Below, in pieces: positions 25,670-34,070 of a DNA stretch of 64,000 nt (the first letter of the stretch is position 1; each line of letters begins with the position of its first letter). Position numbers and translations under genes: made by a program. Source of the stretch: Chitinophaga filiformis. Its GTDB lineage: Bacteria > Bacteroidota > Bacteroidia > Chitinophagales > Chitinophagaceae. Under the pieces are notes generated by a model that saw only the letters and a list, made by a program, of their open reading frames with translations, was not told the origin of the DNA and made no database searches. The stretch lies in NCBI RefSeq assembly GCF_023100805.1, contig NZ_CP095855.1:310001-374000 (forward strand), written 5' to 3'.

Positions 25670-26566
25670 ATGAAAAAGGCATTAAAATTATACTTTCTGA
25701 TAGCTACATTATTCCTGAGCCTCTCAAACATACATGCACAAAATATACCTGATAGTACCATGCAAAAGATCAACGGTTTCAGGGCATTTTATGAAACTCT
25801 GGGCAAGGCGTACCCTCCTGATAGCGCTATCAGCATTAACGAAACAACAATTGCAGGTGTAAAAAGTTACTGGCTCAATAAGAGCTCAATTGATCAAAAG
25901 CACATAATCATTTATCTGCATGGAGGGGTGTATGTCTACGGTAGCTTTAGGGCCTACCGTGCTATGCTGAGCCACCTGGCTGGGTCCTTAAATTCACCAG
26001 TTTTATATATAGAATATTCATTGTCACCGGAACATCCCTTCCCTACAGCAAACAATGAAATTCTAAAAGTCTACCGTGAATTGCAGCATAGTTACCCTGG
26101 CTATAAATTTACTATCATTGGTGACAGTGCGGGAGGCGGTTTAGCAATATCCCTGGTGCATGACGCTCAGAAGGCGAATTTGCCACAACCCACTGCTTTA
26201 GCTTTAATTTCACCCTGGATAGATCTGAAAGGCAATAACAAATCGTACGAAACAAAGCAAACAGTTGATCCTATATTAAGCAAAACATTTCTCCGTGATC
26301 ATGCACTGTTATATGCAGGAAATCATATAAAAGAAGCAGACCCAAGTGAAATAAGGTTTAAGCACTTTCCGCCGGTTCTTTTGCTGGTTGGTACTGATGA
26401 AGTATTGAATGATGACGCCCGGAACTTCTACGCTTATATAAAACCGATTCAACCCGCGGCGCGTTTCAAAGAATTCGAGGGGCAGAAACATGTCTGGATC
26501 TTCTCAGATATAAATACCAAGCCATCAGTTGAAGCGGTAAATGATATTAAAGCATTTATCAGGTAG
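25670..26566 (+). CDS. Exported alpha/beta hydrolase of the HSL (fold-3) esterase family
   Basis: 298 residues with a signal peptide (MKKALKLYFLIATLFLSLSN, cleavage after HAQ). LHGG at 83-86 is the HSL oxyanion motif and GDSAGGG holds the nucleophile S153; EVLNDDAR carries the acid and GQKHVW the His. This is a carboxylesterase acting outside the cytoplasm. It follows the cupin gene by 50 bp on the same strand. Confidence 0.9.
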   Translation: MKKALKLYFLIATLFLSLSNIHAQNIPDSTMQKINGFRAFYETLGKAYPPDSAISINETTIAGVKSYWLNKSSIDQKHIIIYLHGGVYVYGSFRAYRAMLSHLAGSLNSPVLYIEYSLSPEHPFPTANNEILKVYRELQHSYPGYKFTIIGDSAGGGLAISLVHDAQKANLPQPTALALISPWIDLKGNNKSYETKQTVDPILSKTFLRDHALLYAGNHIKEADPSEIRFKHFPPVLLLVGTDEVLNDDARNFYAYIKPIQPAARFKEFEGQKHVWIFSDINTKPSVEAVNDIKAFIR

Positions 26567-26645
26567 TTGACGGCAGTACTCTATCGCCGTTCATTTCCGT
26601 TAAACAATAGTCCGATTCGGGTAAATGACAGCATCAGCACCGGCG

Positions 26646-26653
26646 TAATTTTG
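26646..26653 (+). promoter_or_regulatory. -7 box for the second MDR gene
   Basis: TAATTTTG matches TAnnTTTG, 11 bp before the ATG. It suggests that the MDR/AraC pair is a transcript separate from the esterase operon. No -33 TTG seen at the usual distance. Confidence 0.4.
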
Positions 26654-26664
26654 AAAAAAAGACG

Positions 26665-27597
26665 ATGAAAGCAATTCTTTTAAACGAAGCCGGAGGTACA
26701 GATAAGCTGATCTATCAGGATATAGAAAAGCCCCAAATAAGCAGTGGCCATATTTTAGTGAAAATTAAAGCCATTGGCCTGAACCCGATGGATGTTTATA
26801 TCCGCAGTAATGAGCAGATGATCGACCATTTTCTAGGAACTGAAAGACCTGTCATTCTTGGTTGGGATATCGCCGGCGATATTGTAGAAAAAGCTGATGA
26901 TGTAATTGATTTTGAGAAAGGCGATGCCGTGTTCGGCATCACCATGGGAAAAGCCTATGCGGAATATGTAGCCGTTAATGCCAGTATGATGGCGAATAAG
27001 CCGGAGAATATCAGTTACCAGGAAGCGGCAGGCATACCGGTTGCCGGTGTTACGGCCTGGGAAGCTTTAGTCAAATCAGGAAACATAAAAAAAGGCGATA
27101 GGGTGTTGATCCACGCAGGTTCGGGCGGTGTGGGGCATATCGCAATCCAGCTCGCAAAACACTTCGGCGCCACGGTCATTGCGACTTCATCCGCTAAAAA
27201 CCGCGACTTTGTATTATCGCTCGGCGCCGATCAGCACATTGATTACACGAGTGAAAAATTTAACGAGCTGCTTAGGGACGTGGACCTGGTTCTCGATACG
27301 ATCGGTGGCGAAACCCGGGAGCAGTCTATTGACGTGGTAAAGCAAGGTGGTACCATTGTATCGATAGTTCCTCCTCTTCCTGATGCCCTTGAACAAAAAG
27401 CCCGCAGCAAAGGTGTTAATCTGGAGCTTTTGATCGCGCAGGGCGATAAAGCTGAACTGGGATCACTGGCCACCTTACTAAACAAGGGCGGGGTAAAAGT
27501 GCATGTCTCTGCCGTCTACCCATTTACTGATATGGCCAGGGCACACCAGGCTATAGAAACGAAAAGAACAATAGGTAAAATAGTTGTAGACTTGTAA
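26665..27597 (+). CDS. MDR-superfamily NADP-dependent oxidoreductase
   Basis: 310 residues. IKAIGLNPMDVYIRSNEQ and HAGSGGVGHIAIQLAKHFG are the MDR signatures of zinc-independent quinone oxidoreductases. No zinc ligands. It is a distant paralogue of the gene at 23235. The AraC gene begins 16 bp after its stop and is probably co-transcribed and its regulator. Confidence 0.9.
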   Translation: MKAILLNEAGGTDKLIYQDIEKPQISSGHILVKIKAIGLNPMDVYIRSNEQMIDHFLGTERPVILGWDIAGDIVEKADDVIDFEKGDAVFGITMGKAYAEYVAVNASMMANKPENISYQEAAGIPVAGVTAWEALVKSGNIKKGDRVLIHAGSGGVGHIAIQLAKHFGATVIATSSAKNRDFVLSLGADQHIDYTSEKFNELLRDVDLVLDTIGGETREQSIDVVKQGGTIVSIVPPLPDALEQKARSKGVNLELLIAQGDKAELGSLATLLNKGGVKVHVSAVYPFTDMARAHQAIETKRTIGKIVVDL

Positions 27598-27613
27598 GGT
27601 AAAAAAGTTGGCC

Positions 27614-28531
27614 ATGCAGCAACCTTATAGAATCGCCACCATCAGCCAGTTTCATCAATTCAGAAAGCTAGCACCACCAAAGCATCCGTTAATAAGTATT
27701 ATCAATGTTAGCGGGCCTACGCATCTGAATGACGACGAACCTAAACCACTGGTGTTTGAATTTTACGCCATTGCTTTAAAATCTGTGGCCAATGGTAAGA
27801 TGAAGTATGGTCAGCAAACATTCGATTTTAACAGTGGGATGATGGGCTTCTCCTCACCTGGCCAGGTTTTCAGTATTGAAGTGGAAAACGGAGCGATATT
27901 AGAACAGTCGGGATGGCTTTTACTGGTCCATCCCGACTTCCTATGGCACACGCCGCTTGCAAGGAAGATCAAACAATACGAGTTCTTTAATTACTCGGTT
28001 AATGAAGCTTTGTTCGTGTCAGACCAAGAACGGACAATCATTGCTGGTATTTTGCAGAACATTGAACAGGAAAGCTATCAATCGATCGATAAGTTCACCC
28101 AGGAAATTATTATAGCACAATTGGAAACGCTGCTGGCCTACAGTGACCGGTTTTACCAGCGCCAGTTTATTACCAGGAAAATGGCTAACCATCAAATGCT
28201 CGATAAACTGGATGACCTTCTGGACGCCTGCTTCAGTGAAGATTCTCCGGTAGGAAACAAGCTGCCGACAGTAGTCTTTCTTGCCAAACAATTGAATGTA
28301 TCGCCTCATTATCTATCGGGCCTCATACGTTCACTCACCGGCCTGAACACCCAGCAGTATATCCATTTAAAGCTGATAGACAAGGCCAAGGAACTACTTT
28401 CCACCACTCAGCTTTCCGTGAGCGAGATCGCTTATCTTTTAGGGTTTGAACAGATACAATCTTTTAGCAGGTTATTCAAGACAAAAACCAATACGTCTCC
28501 CATTGAGTTCAGGCGAAGTTTTAATGCATAG
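27614..28531 (+). CDS. AraC-family transcriptional regulator
   Basis: 305 residues from the ATG at 27614 (a TTG two codons earlier is less likely). The N-terminal domain includes FSSPGQVFSIEVENG; the C-terminal HTH has VVFLAKQLNVSPHYLSGLIR and VSEIAYLLGFEQIQSFSRLF. It closes the electrophile-response island. It is convergent with the carotenoid operon, ending 17 bp from the lycopene cyclase stop. Confidence 0.9.
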   Translation: MQQPYRIATISQFHQFRKLAPPKHPLISIINVSGPTHLNDDEPKPLVFEFYAIALKSVANGKMKYGQQTFDFNSGMMGFSSPGQVFSIEVENGAILEQSGWLLLVHPDFLWHTPLARKIKQYEFFNYSVNEALFVSDQERTIIAGILQNIEQESYQSIDKFTQEIIIAQLETLLAYSDRFYQRQFITRKMANHQMLDKLDDLLDACFSEDSPVGNKLPTVVFLAKQLNVSPHYLSGLIRSLTGLNTQQYIHLKLIDKAKELLSTTQLSVSEIAYLLGFEQIQSFSRLFKTKTNTSPIEFRRSFNA

Positions 28532-28548
28532 ACAGGCACTCTCCCTGA

Positions 28549-29250
28549 TCAGCTTACAATATTGAATCGCCATCTGGAAGTGGTCATGAACCACTCATAT
28601 ACAGCCACCTGCGATCCCATCAGTATCAAACCGTAAAAAACATCTTCAACAGGAATTGTCAGTAACCTCACCCCGATTATTTCATTGTTATTATACCAAA
28701 CAACAGGCGCCTCCATCAAACTCCCTGTAAGGATACCGTTTATGATCAGGAAAGGTAACAGCATTGCTGCATAACATAGGTAAAAACGGCCGGCCCAGCT
28801 CTTATTCCTGGCGTATAAAATGAAAAATGTCAATAAAAGGAAGGTAGCGCCGGTATATTTATGCTGCAGGAATACAATAGAAGCTACCCCTCCGCCCACT
28901 ATTAATCCCCACGATATATAAGCAGATGCAATCCCTGAGATAGACAGCCCGGGCCGCAGGGTGATAAGACAGTGATATGAAAACATGCATGCGTATGGTA
29001 TACATACGAAGAATAAAACTTCTTCAAGGGGCAGGTTGAAAAAGTACACCCCGCAAAGGTAGTCCGGGTTAAAACCCCATACACGGGTTGCGGTAAAGAA
29101 TATATCCCAGGAGATGAATGCAAGGCCCGACAATAACATAGCCGTTAATACAAATGGCCATTGTTTATAAAACCTTATCCGGGGATGAAACGTTGCAATA
29201 AATGGTACAGCTATCGCACTAATATCAATCGCCAGATACGTGTACTTCAT
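28549..29250 (-). CDS. crtY: Lycopene cyclase, CrtYcd-type (fused heterodimeric cyclase)
   Basis: 233 residues with about six or seven membrane segments. Two halves each hold the acidic motif of CrtYc/CrtYd cyclases: FFNLPLEEVLFF in the first and LTIPVEDVFYG in the second. This non-flavin, membrane-bound type cyclises lycopene ends to beta rings and is common in Bacteroidota. It overlaps crtZ by 26 bp and is last in the operon. Confidence 0.9.
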   Translation of the reverse strand: MKYTYLAIDISAIAVPFIATFHPRIRFYKQWPFVLTAMLLSGLAFISWDIFFTATRVWGFNPDYLCGVYFFNLPLEEVLFFVCIPYACMFSYHCLITLRPGLSISGIASAYISWGLIVGGGVASIVFLQHKYTGATFLLLTFFILYARNKSWAGRFYLCYAAMLLPFLIINGILTGSLMEAPVVWYNNNEIIGVRLLTIPVEDVFYGLILMGSQVAVYEWFMTTSRWRFNIVS

Positions 29251-29719
29251 TATTATTCTTTTTTAAAACCTCCCTCAAATATCTCATTGGAAAGAGCAAC
29301 ATTCCAAAGCATTCACCCTTATCTTTTCCCAGGTGCTTATGATGAATTTTATGAGCGCGCCTGAGCGCCTTAAAGTAAGGATGATTGCTATTCCTGAGCC
29401 ATTTAAAACGCTGGTGTACAAATATGTCATGTACGAGGAAATATGTAAATCCATACGCCGTGATTCCCGAGGCCAGGCCTATTAAGGGATAACTTCTATG
29501 AACAGTGCCGAACAGGAAGAGTGCGATTCCCGGAAGGGCAAAGATCAGAAAGAAGGTATCATTTTTTTCCAGGAACTGGCCTTCAGGCTTACGGTGATGA
29601 TCGCTATGAAGGAACCATAGCGGTCCGTGCATGATATATTTGTGCGTGAACCATGCAATGCCTTCCATTCCGGCGAAACCACCCAGCAACATGCATATCA
29701 GGATCAGATAATCGCTCAT
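29225..29719 (-). CDS. crtZ: Beta-carotene hydroxylase (CrtZ)
   Basis: 164 residues. The di-iron His motifs of the fatty-acid hydroxylase superfamily are all visible: HKYIMH, HSDHH, HDIFVH and HKIHH, in a four-helix membrane protein of normal CrtZ length. It adds 3-hydroxyls to beta rings, so zeaxanthin is the expected end product if nothing acts after it. It overlaps crtB by 4 bp and crtY by 26 bp. Confidence 0.93.
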   Translation of the reverse strand: MSDYLILICMLLGGFAGMEGIAWFTHKYIMHGPLWFLHSDHHRKPEGQFLEKNDTFFLIFALPGIALFLFGTVHRSYPLIGLASGITAYGFTYFLVHDIFVHQRFKWLRNSNHPYFKALRRAHKIHHKHLGKDKGECFGMLLFPMRYLREVLKKNNNEVHVSGD

Positions 29720-30555
29720 TGCTGCATCAGATTAAAGGGGAATAAAAGGGTTTGTAGCATAATCCTGATCTTATGTGTATTGGGCACTCTGATCCTTTCC
29801 GTCATAATACATTGGGCAGGTACACTTTTGATCTTTTTAAACAATACCTGGTAATACGTATATGCGAGGTACACACCCTTCCGCGAGCTAAGCGGCAATT
29901 TCATAATTCCGGGTAATGCAGCCTCGAAGTCTGTTGCTATTTCAGATTCTATGGCAAATTTATCCTTATTGCTAAAGTGTTCCAGGTTTACAAACGGGAA
30001 ATAATGCCGGCCCAGTTCCTGGCTGTCTGATTTGACGTCCCGCAGAAAATTAACTTTCTGAAATGCCGCACCCAGCTTCATTGCCGGACCGCGTAGCTTA
30101 CAATAAAGGTCATTATCACCTTCCGTAAACACTTTGAGGCACATCAGCCCAACCACTTCCGCACTACCCAGGATGTATTGTTCATATATACTTCTGGTGT
30201 AAAAATGCTGGTGGAGATCCATTTCCATACTATCAAGAAATGTGTCCACCAGCTCCTGTTCTATATTAAACGCATGATAAACTTTCTGAAAACTGTTTAA
30301 GATAGGGTTCAGACTGATCCTTTCTGCAATGGCCCTGTACGTTTCCTCGCGGAAATGCCGGAGCAAAGCCGCCTTGTCGTATGCATGAAATGAGTCCACT
30401 ATTTCATCTGCAAAGCGTACAAACCCATAAATGGCATATATCGGCTCATGAAACTTTTTATCCAGCAAGCGGATACCAAGCGAAAACGACGTACTATATT
30501 CCTCGGTAGTTATTTTACTGCATAACGCACTTACCTTATCGAATAGCAACTTCAT
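29716..30555 (-). CDS. crtB: Phytoene synthase (CrtB)
   Basis: 279 residues. First Asp-rich motif YGFVRFADEIVD and the second, NFLRDVKSDSQELGRHYFP, are those of squalene/phytoene synthases; GSAEVVGLMCLKVF is also typical. It joins two geranylgeranyl diphosphates to phytoene. ATGA overlaps with crtI on one side and crtZ on the other show translational coupling. Confidence 0.95.
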   Translation of the reverse strand: MKLLFDKVSALCSKITTEEYSTSFSLGIRLLDKKFHEPIYAIYGFVRFADEIVDSFHAYDKAALLRHFREETYRAIAERISLNPILNSFQKVYHAFNIEQELVDTFLDSMEMDLHQHFYTRSIYEQYILGSAEVVGLMCLKVFTEGDNDLYCKLRGPAMKLGAAFQKVNFLRDVKSDSQELGRHYFPFVNLEHFSNKDKFAIESEIATDFEAALPGIMKLPLSSRKGVYLAYTYYQVLFKKIKSVPAQCIMTERIRVPNTHKIRIMLQTLLFPFNLMQQ

Positions 30556-32045
30556 GACTGCAAGATTTTAGTCTTTAAAACGTGATTAGCGACCAGTTCT
30601 CCGGAAAGGATGGCAGGCGGTACTCCCGGACCGGGCACAGTAAGCTGACCGGTAAAAAACAGGTTATCAATCTTTTTATGGCGGATAGACGGTTTTAGAA
30701 AAGCCGTTTGTCCTAATGTATTAGCTAGTCCGTAAGCATTCCCTTTATAAGCATGATAATCGCTGATGAAATCACTGCAGGCATACGACCTGGAGTAGAC
30801 AATATCGCTTTCAAAATTATCCCCACAGTAGCTTGCCGTCTCTGTCAATACCTGCTTCAGATACTTTTCCCTGATGGCCGGAGTATCTGCAAGGCCAGGA
30901 GCTGTGGGTATCAAATAAAAGAGGTTTTCCATACCCACAGGCGCAACAGCTGCATCTGTTTTTGAGGGACAACACAGGTAAAATAAGGGATGACTTGGCC
31001 AGGAGGGTTTATTATAAATAGCCTCAGCATGTTTGTCCAGATCATGCCCGAAAAAAAGGTTGTGATGATGCAGGCGAGGCACTTTTCGTTTGACCCCAAT
31101 ATAATAGATCAGGCATGAGGGAGCCATCACTCTCTTATTCCAATAATTTTCAGAGTAGTTGCTTTTGTTTGCAGGAAGTAATTGCCTGTCAGTATGATGA
31201 TAATCGGCGCCGGATATAACAATATCTGCGCTTAAAAAACCCTTGTTTGTATTGGCGCCGGTAACCTTATTATCCACTACTTCCAATCCCTCTACCTCGG
31301 TATTCAGGCAAAAACTGACACCTGTTTCCACTGCCAGCCTTGAAAATGCATCTGACAAGCTTACCATTCCTCCCATAGGATACCAGGTACCCAACTTCAT
31401 ATCTGCATAGTTCATCATGCTGTACATAGCAGGTACTCTGCTTGCAGTGGCCCCTAGAAAGAGGATGGGAAATTCAAGGATACGAAGCAGGCGCTCGTCT
31501 TTAAAATAACGCCCGACATGAGTACGGAAAGATTGTAGCATGTCCATTTTAAGAAAAGACTGTAGCACTTCCAAACTGCAAAGCTCCTTGATATGAAGTC
31601 CGGGCCTGTTGACATAAGTCTTCATTGCAGTCCGGTATTTATATTCAGCTTCACGCATGAACGCCTCTAATTTCCTGCCCGCGCCTTTTTCCAGGCTTTC
31701 AAAAAGAGAACATATATCTGTAAATGCCGCCGGAAGTACTACCGATTCATCCTGCCGGAATATCATCTGGTAAGAAGGGTCCAGCCTGATCAATGAAAGA
31801 TAGTCGCTGATACATCGTCCATGCCGTTTAAAAAAGGTTTCCGCCACTTCCGGCATCCAATACCAGCTGGGGCCCATGTCAAAGGTGAATCCCTGCTCAG
31901 TAAATGACCTGGCCCTTCCTCCTGCAGTGGCATGCTTTTCAGCCACCGTTACATCATATCCCTGGCTCGCCAGCGTAATTGCAGCAGCCAGACCTGCAAA
32001 GCCGGCACCGATCACTAATACGCTTTTACCACTGACTTGTTTCAT
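30552..32045 (-). CDS. crtI: Phytoene desaturase (CrtI)
   Basis: 497 residues. The FAD dinucleotide-binding motif VIGAGFAGLAAAITLASQGY is at 11-30 and the C-terminal TVPGPGVPPAILSGELVA is the carotenoid-desaturase signature. Four-step desaturation of phytoene to lycopene is expected. It is the first gene of the operon; its promoter at about 32066 lies inside a perfect inverted repeat that I propose as the CarH-like regulator's operator. Confidence 0.95.
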   Translation of the reverse strand: MKQVSGKSVLVIGAGFAGLAAAITLASQGYDVTVAEKHATAGGRARSFTEQGFTFDMGPSWYWMPEVAETFFKRHGRCISDYLSLIRLDPSYQMIFRQDESVVLPAAFTDICSLFESLEKGAGRKLEAFMREAEYKYRTAMKTYVNRPGLHIKELCSLEVLQSFLKMDMLQSFRTHVGRYFKDERLLRILEFPILFLGATASRVPAMYSMMNYADMKLGTWYPMGGMVSLSDAFSRLAVETGVSFCLNTEVEGLEVVDNKVTGANTNKGFLSADIVISGADYHHTDRQLLPANKSNYSENYWNKRVMAPSCLIYYIGVKRKVPRLHHHNLFFGHDLDKHAEAIYNKPSWPSHPLFYLCCPSKTDAAVAPVGMENLFYLIPTAPGLADTPAIREKYLKQVLTETASYCGDNFESDIVYSRSYACSDFISDYHAYKGNAYGLANTLGQTAFLKPSIRHKKIDNLFFTGQLTVPGPGVPPAILSGELVANHVLKTKILQS

Positions 32046-32052
32046 CTTTTCA

Positions 32053-32073
32053 CAAAACTATTAAACAAATATA
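32053..32073 (-). promoter_or_regulatory. crt operon promoter (-7 boxes)
   Basis: On the minus strand there are two TAnnTTTG matches, TATATTTG at 32066-32073 and TAGTTTTG at 32053-32060, 21 and 8 bp from the crtI start. The first sits in the spacer of the ATTAAACA inverted repeat. Confidence 0.55.
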
Positions 32074-32104
32074 GTGTTTAATCTTTTAACAATAACATTA
32101 AACA
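32060..32104. promoter_or_regulatory. Triple ATTAAACA box, likely operator of the CarH-like regulator
   Basis: ATTAAACA at 32060-32067, its exact inverse TGTTTAAT at 32075-32082, and a third copy ATTAAACA at 32097-32104. The pair encloses the crt -7 box and the third copy is just before the merR -7 box. This is what an autoregulated repressor of a divergent promoter pair would need. Confidence 0.6.
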
Positions 32105-32110
32105 AAACTT

Positions 32111-32118
32111 TATTTTTG
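32111..32118 (+). promoter_or_regulatory. -7 box of the CarH-like regulator gene
   Basis: TATTTTTG matches TAnnTTTG, 71 bp before the preferred ATG at 32190. Confidence 0.5.
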
Positions 32119-32189
32119 TGAACGCATGACCACAAGCAGGCATATCAGAATTGCCTAAAATACTTACCTTGGCAAACCAAACTGGCTGT

Positions 32190-33071
32190 ATGACATCTGA
32201 AATGTATTCAATTAAGGACCTTGAAAACCTATCCGGGATCAAGGCACATACTATCAGAATCTGGGAGAAGAGATATGGGATCGTGCAACCAGGACGCACA
32301 GACACTAATATCCGTTATTATACTAACGAGGATCTGAAAAAACTGCTGAATATCAGCATGTTAACGCAACACGGATTTAAAATATCCGCTATAAGCCAGA
32401 TGGCGGATGAGGAGATTGCCCAGAAAATAGCGGCACTATCTATTGTAAATCAACCGGATATATACGGCGAAAGCCTGCTTTTAAGCCTCATTGATCTGGA
32501 CGAGCCATTGTTTAATAAAACTTTCCTGGAAATCGTGATGAGCGAGGGGTTTGAAAATGCGATCATCAGGTACATTTTCCCTTTTTTCCGGCGTATCGGG
32601 ATTATGTGGCAGATAGGAACCATTACCCCTGCCCAGGAACATTTCATTTCCAACCTGATCAGAAACAAGATCATCGTCGCTACAGAACGGATAAACCGTT
32701 CGCCTGACCCGGCCCTGGGAACAGTCCTGCTGTTTCTGCCTGAAAATGAACTGCATGAGATTGGCCTGCTGTTCTACAATTATGTAATAAGGGCCAGAGG
32801 ATTTAAGACCATATACCTGGGGCAGTCGGTTCCCCAGCAAAGCCTTGACCGTATTATGACGGCCCGCACTTTTTCCTTCATTGTTACCCACCTCACAAAC
32901 CCTCTGCCTCAGGAAGATTTCATGAACTTCTGTCATCTGGTATGTGAAGCTGCTCCTGGCATTGACGTCTACTTTACCGGGCCTGTACCTGAAAATATAC
33001 AAGGCAAACTTCCGAAAAACGCACTTCTGAAAAAGGACCTGCTCTCACTGCTTAAAATGGACATAGTATAA
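32190..33071 (+). CDS. CarH-like MerR-family regulator with B12-binding domain
   Basis: 293 residues from the ATG at 32190 (an in-frame TTG 13 codons earlier is weaker). MerR HTH at 1-75 with YSIKDLENLSGIKAHTIRIW. The C-terminal half has the CarH/LitR markers: W140, nine residues, then E150-H151 (W-x9-EH), and E187-L-H189-E-I-G192, the ExHxxG form of the cobalamin lower-ligand motif. In CarH, AdoB12 binding makes a repressing tetramer in the dark and light breaks it. The divergent crt operon and triple ATTAAACA box fit this role. Light response is an inference here. Confidence 0.85.
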   Translation: MTSEMYSIKDLENLSGIKAHTIRIWEKRYGIVQPGRTDTNIRYYTNEDLKKLLNISMLTQHGFKISAISQMADEEIAQKIAALSIVNQPDIYGESLLLSLIDLDEPLFNKTFLEIVMSEGFENAIIRYIFPFFRRIGIMWQIGTITPAQEHFISNLIRNKIIVATERINRSPDPALGTVLLFLPENELHEIGLLFYNYVIRARGFKTIYLGQSVPQQSLDRIMTARTFSFIVTHLTNPLPQEDFMNFCHLVCEAAPGIDVYFTGPVPENIQGKLPKNALLKKDLLSLLKMDIV

Positions 33072-33114
33072 GCTGATGCAAGCCGGCGGTATACCAGGCA
33101 AAAAATTACTCCAC

Positions 33115-33144
33115 TGTTTAGTTTTTTATTATTTTTGTTAGACA
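33115..33144 (+). promoter_or_regulatory. Promoter with CarH-like boxes before the degenerate receiver
   Basis: TGTTTA at 33115-33120 and TTAGACA at 33138-33144 flank a TATTTTTG -7 box (33130-33137). They are one or two bases off the ATTAAACA/TGTTTAAT boxes of the crt promoter and in the same inverted order. The bases 33128-33151 are also a near-perfect palindrome around TAG. Confidence 0.45.
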
Positions 33145-33211
33145 AAATAATGCAGCATACGCTGTAATTTTAAACAATTTGCTTTATTCGCTCGTTATAA
33201 AATCCATTGGA

Positions 33212-33634
33212 ATGGCTAGATATAAATTATTGATCCTGGAAAAGGATAAAGATGATTTAATTATACTCAGCGAATTACTTCCCGATGATTCTTTTGAAAT
33301 AATTGGCGTATTAAACGAATATCCCAAAGTTGAATTTCTCGCCCGTTCATCTGATATACCAGATGTAATAATTATGAATTTTAAGTTGTCTGCAAAACCA
33401 TCCTGGGAACTGATAAAAGAAATCAGGGCCCATGAACAGCTTCGGGGCATTGTGATCATTGTCTTAAGCGTCATTAATCCAAAACTGATCATATATAATG
33501 GATTGCTGTCCCAGGCAGATGCCGTCATCTTAAAACCTTTTAAATACAAGGACTTCGCGCCGTTTGTGAAGAAGATTAAAACAATTGTCGTTGACAAGCT
33601 AAATCACCATGACAAGCAAACGTATAGTCAATAA
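33212..33634 (+). CDS. Degenerate response-regulator receiver protein
   Basis: 140 residues from the ATG at 33212. A receiver fold is visible: LLILEKDKDD with the acidic pair, IIVLSV with S86, and VILKPF with K108. The phosphoacceptor Asp is replaced: DVIIMNFKLS has Asn at 56. There is no output domain. So it is either a phosphorylation-independent binding module or decoy. It follows the CarH-like gene, with its own promoter carrying similar boxes. Confidence 0.8.
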   Translation: MARYKLLILEKDKDDLIILSELLPDDSFEIIGVLNEYPKVEFLARSSDIPDVIIMNFKLSAKPSWELIKEIRAHEQLRGIVIIVLSVINPKLIIYNGLLSQADAVILKPFKYKDFAPFVKKIKTIVVDKLNHHDKQTYSQ

Positions 33635-34070
33635 AGGTATACATACCAGCTCTCCGCGCGCCCCTGGGCTCTGCAATTCTTCCTCAAATTGTAACCGCTC
33701 ATTCCCCAATGTGTGACAGACCATTATAAACTAGCCTCCGAAACATGCAATCATCTGATTGCTATTCATTTAAGCTATAATATCCGTACTACATCCACTT
33801 ACCCCCTCTGCAATTAAAAACAAGCTTCTGCTGTGATTCCCAATGATTAGTGAACGGCCTGCTACCTAATTATCATGTTGGTATTTAAATTCCTCAGATC
33901 TGCCGTCGTAATATCAGGACTTCTCATTCCATCATCCTGATTATCATTTTACTAACATAACACAAGGTAACCCACAACCCAATAACCGGCACCTACGGCA
34001 TGCTTATTGGCTAAAATGTCAATGCTTTTATTTCCACTATGCATTCTATCTGTAAACATTAATTAAACCT
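33635..34070. other. Intergenic stretch, nothing recognised
   Basis: About 435 bp, AT-rich with many stops in all frames. I see no conserved RNA fold, no strong hairpin and no coding frame. It presumably holds the promoter of the sigma factor gene. Confidence 0.4.
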
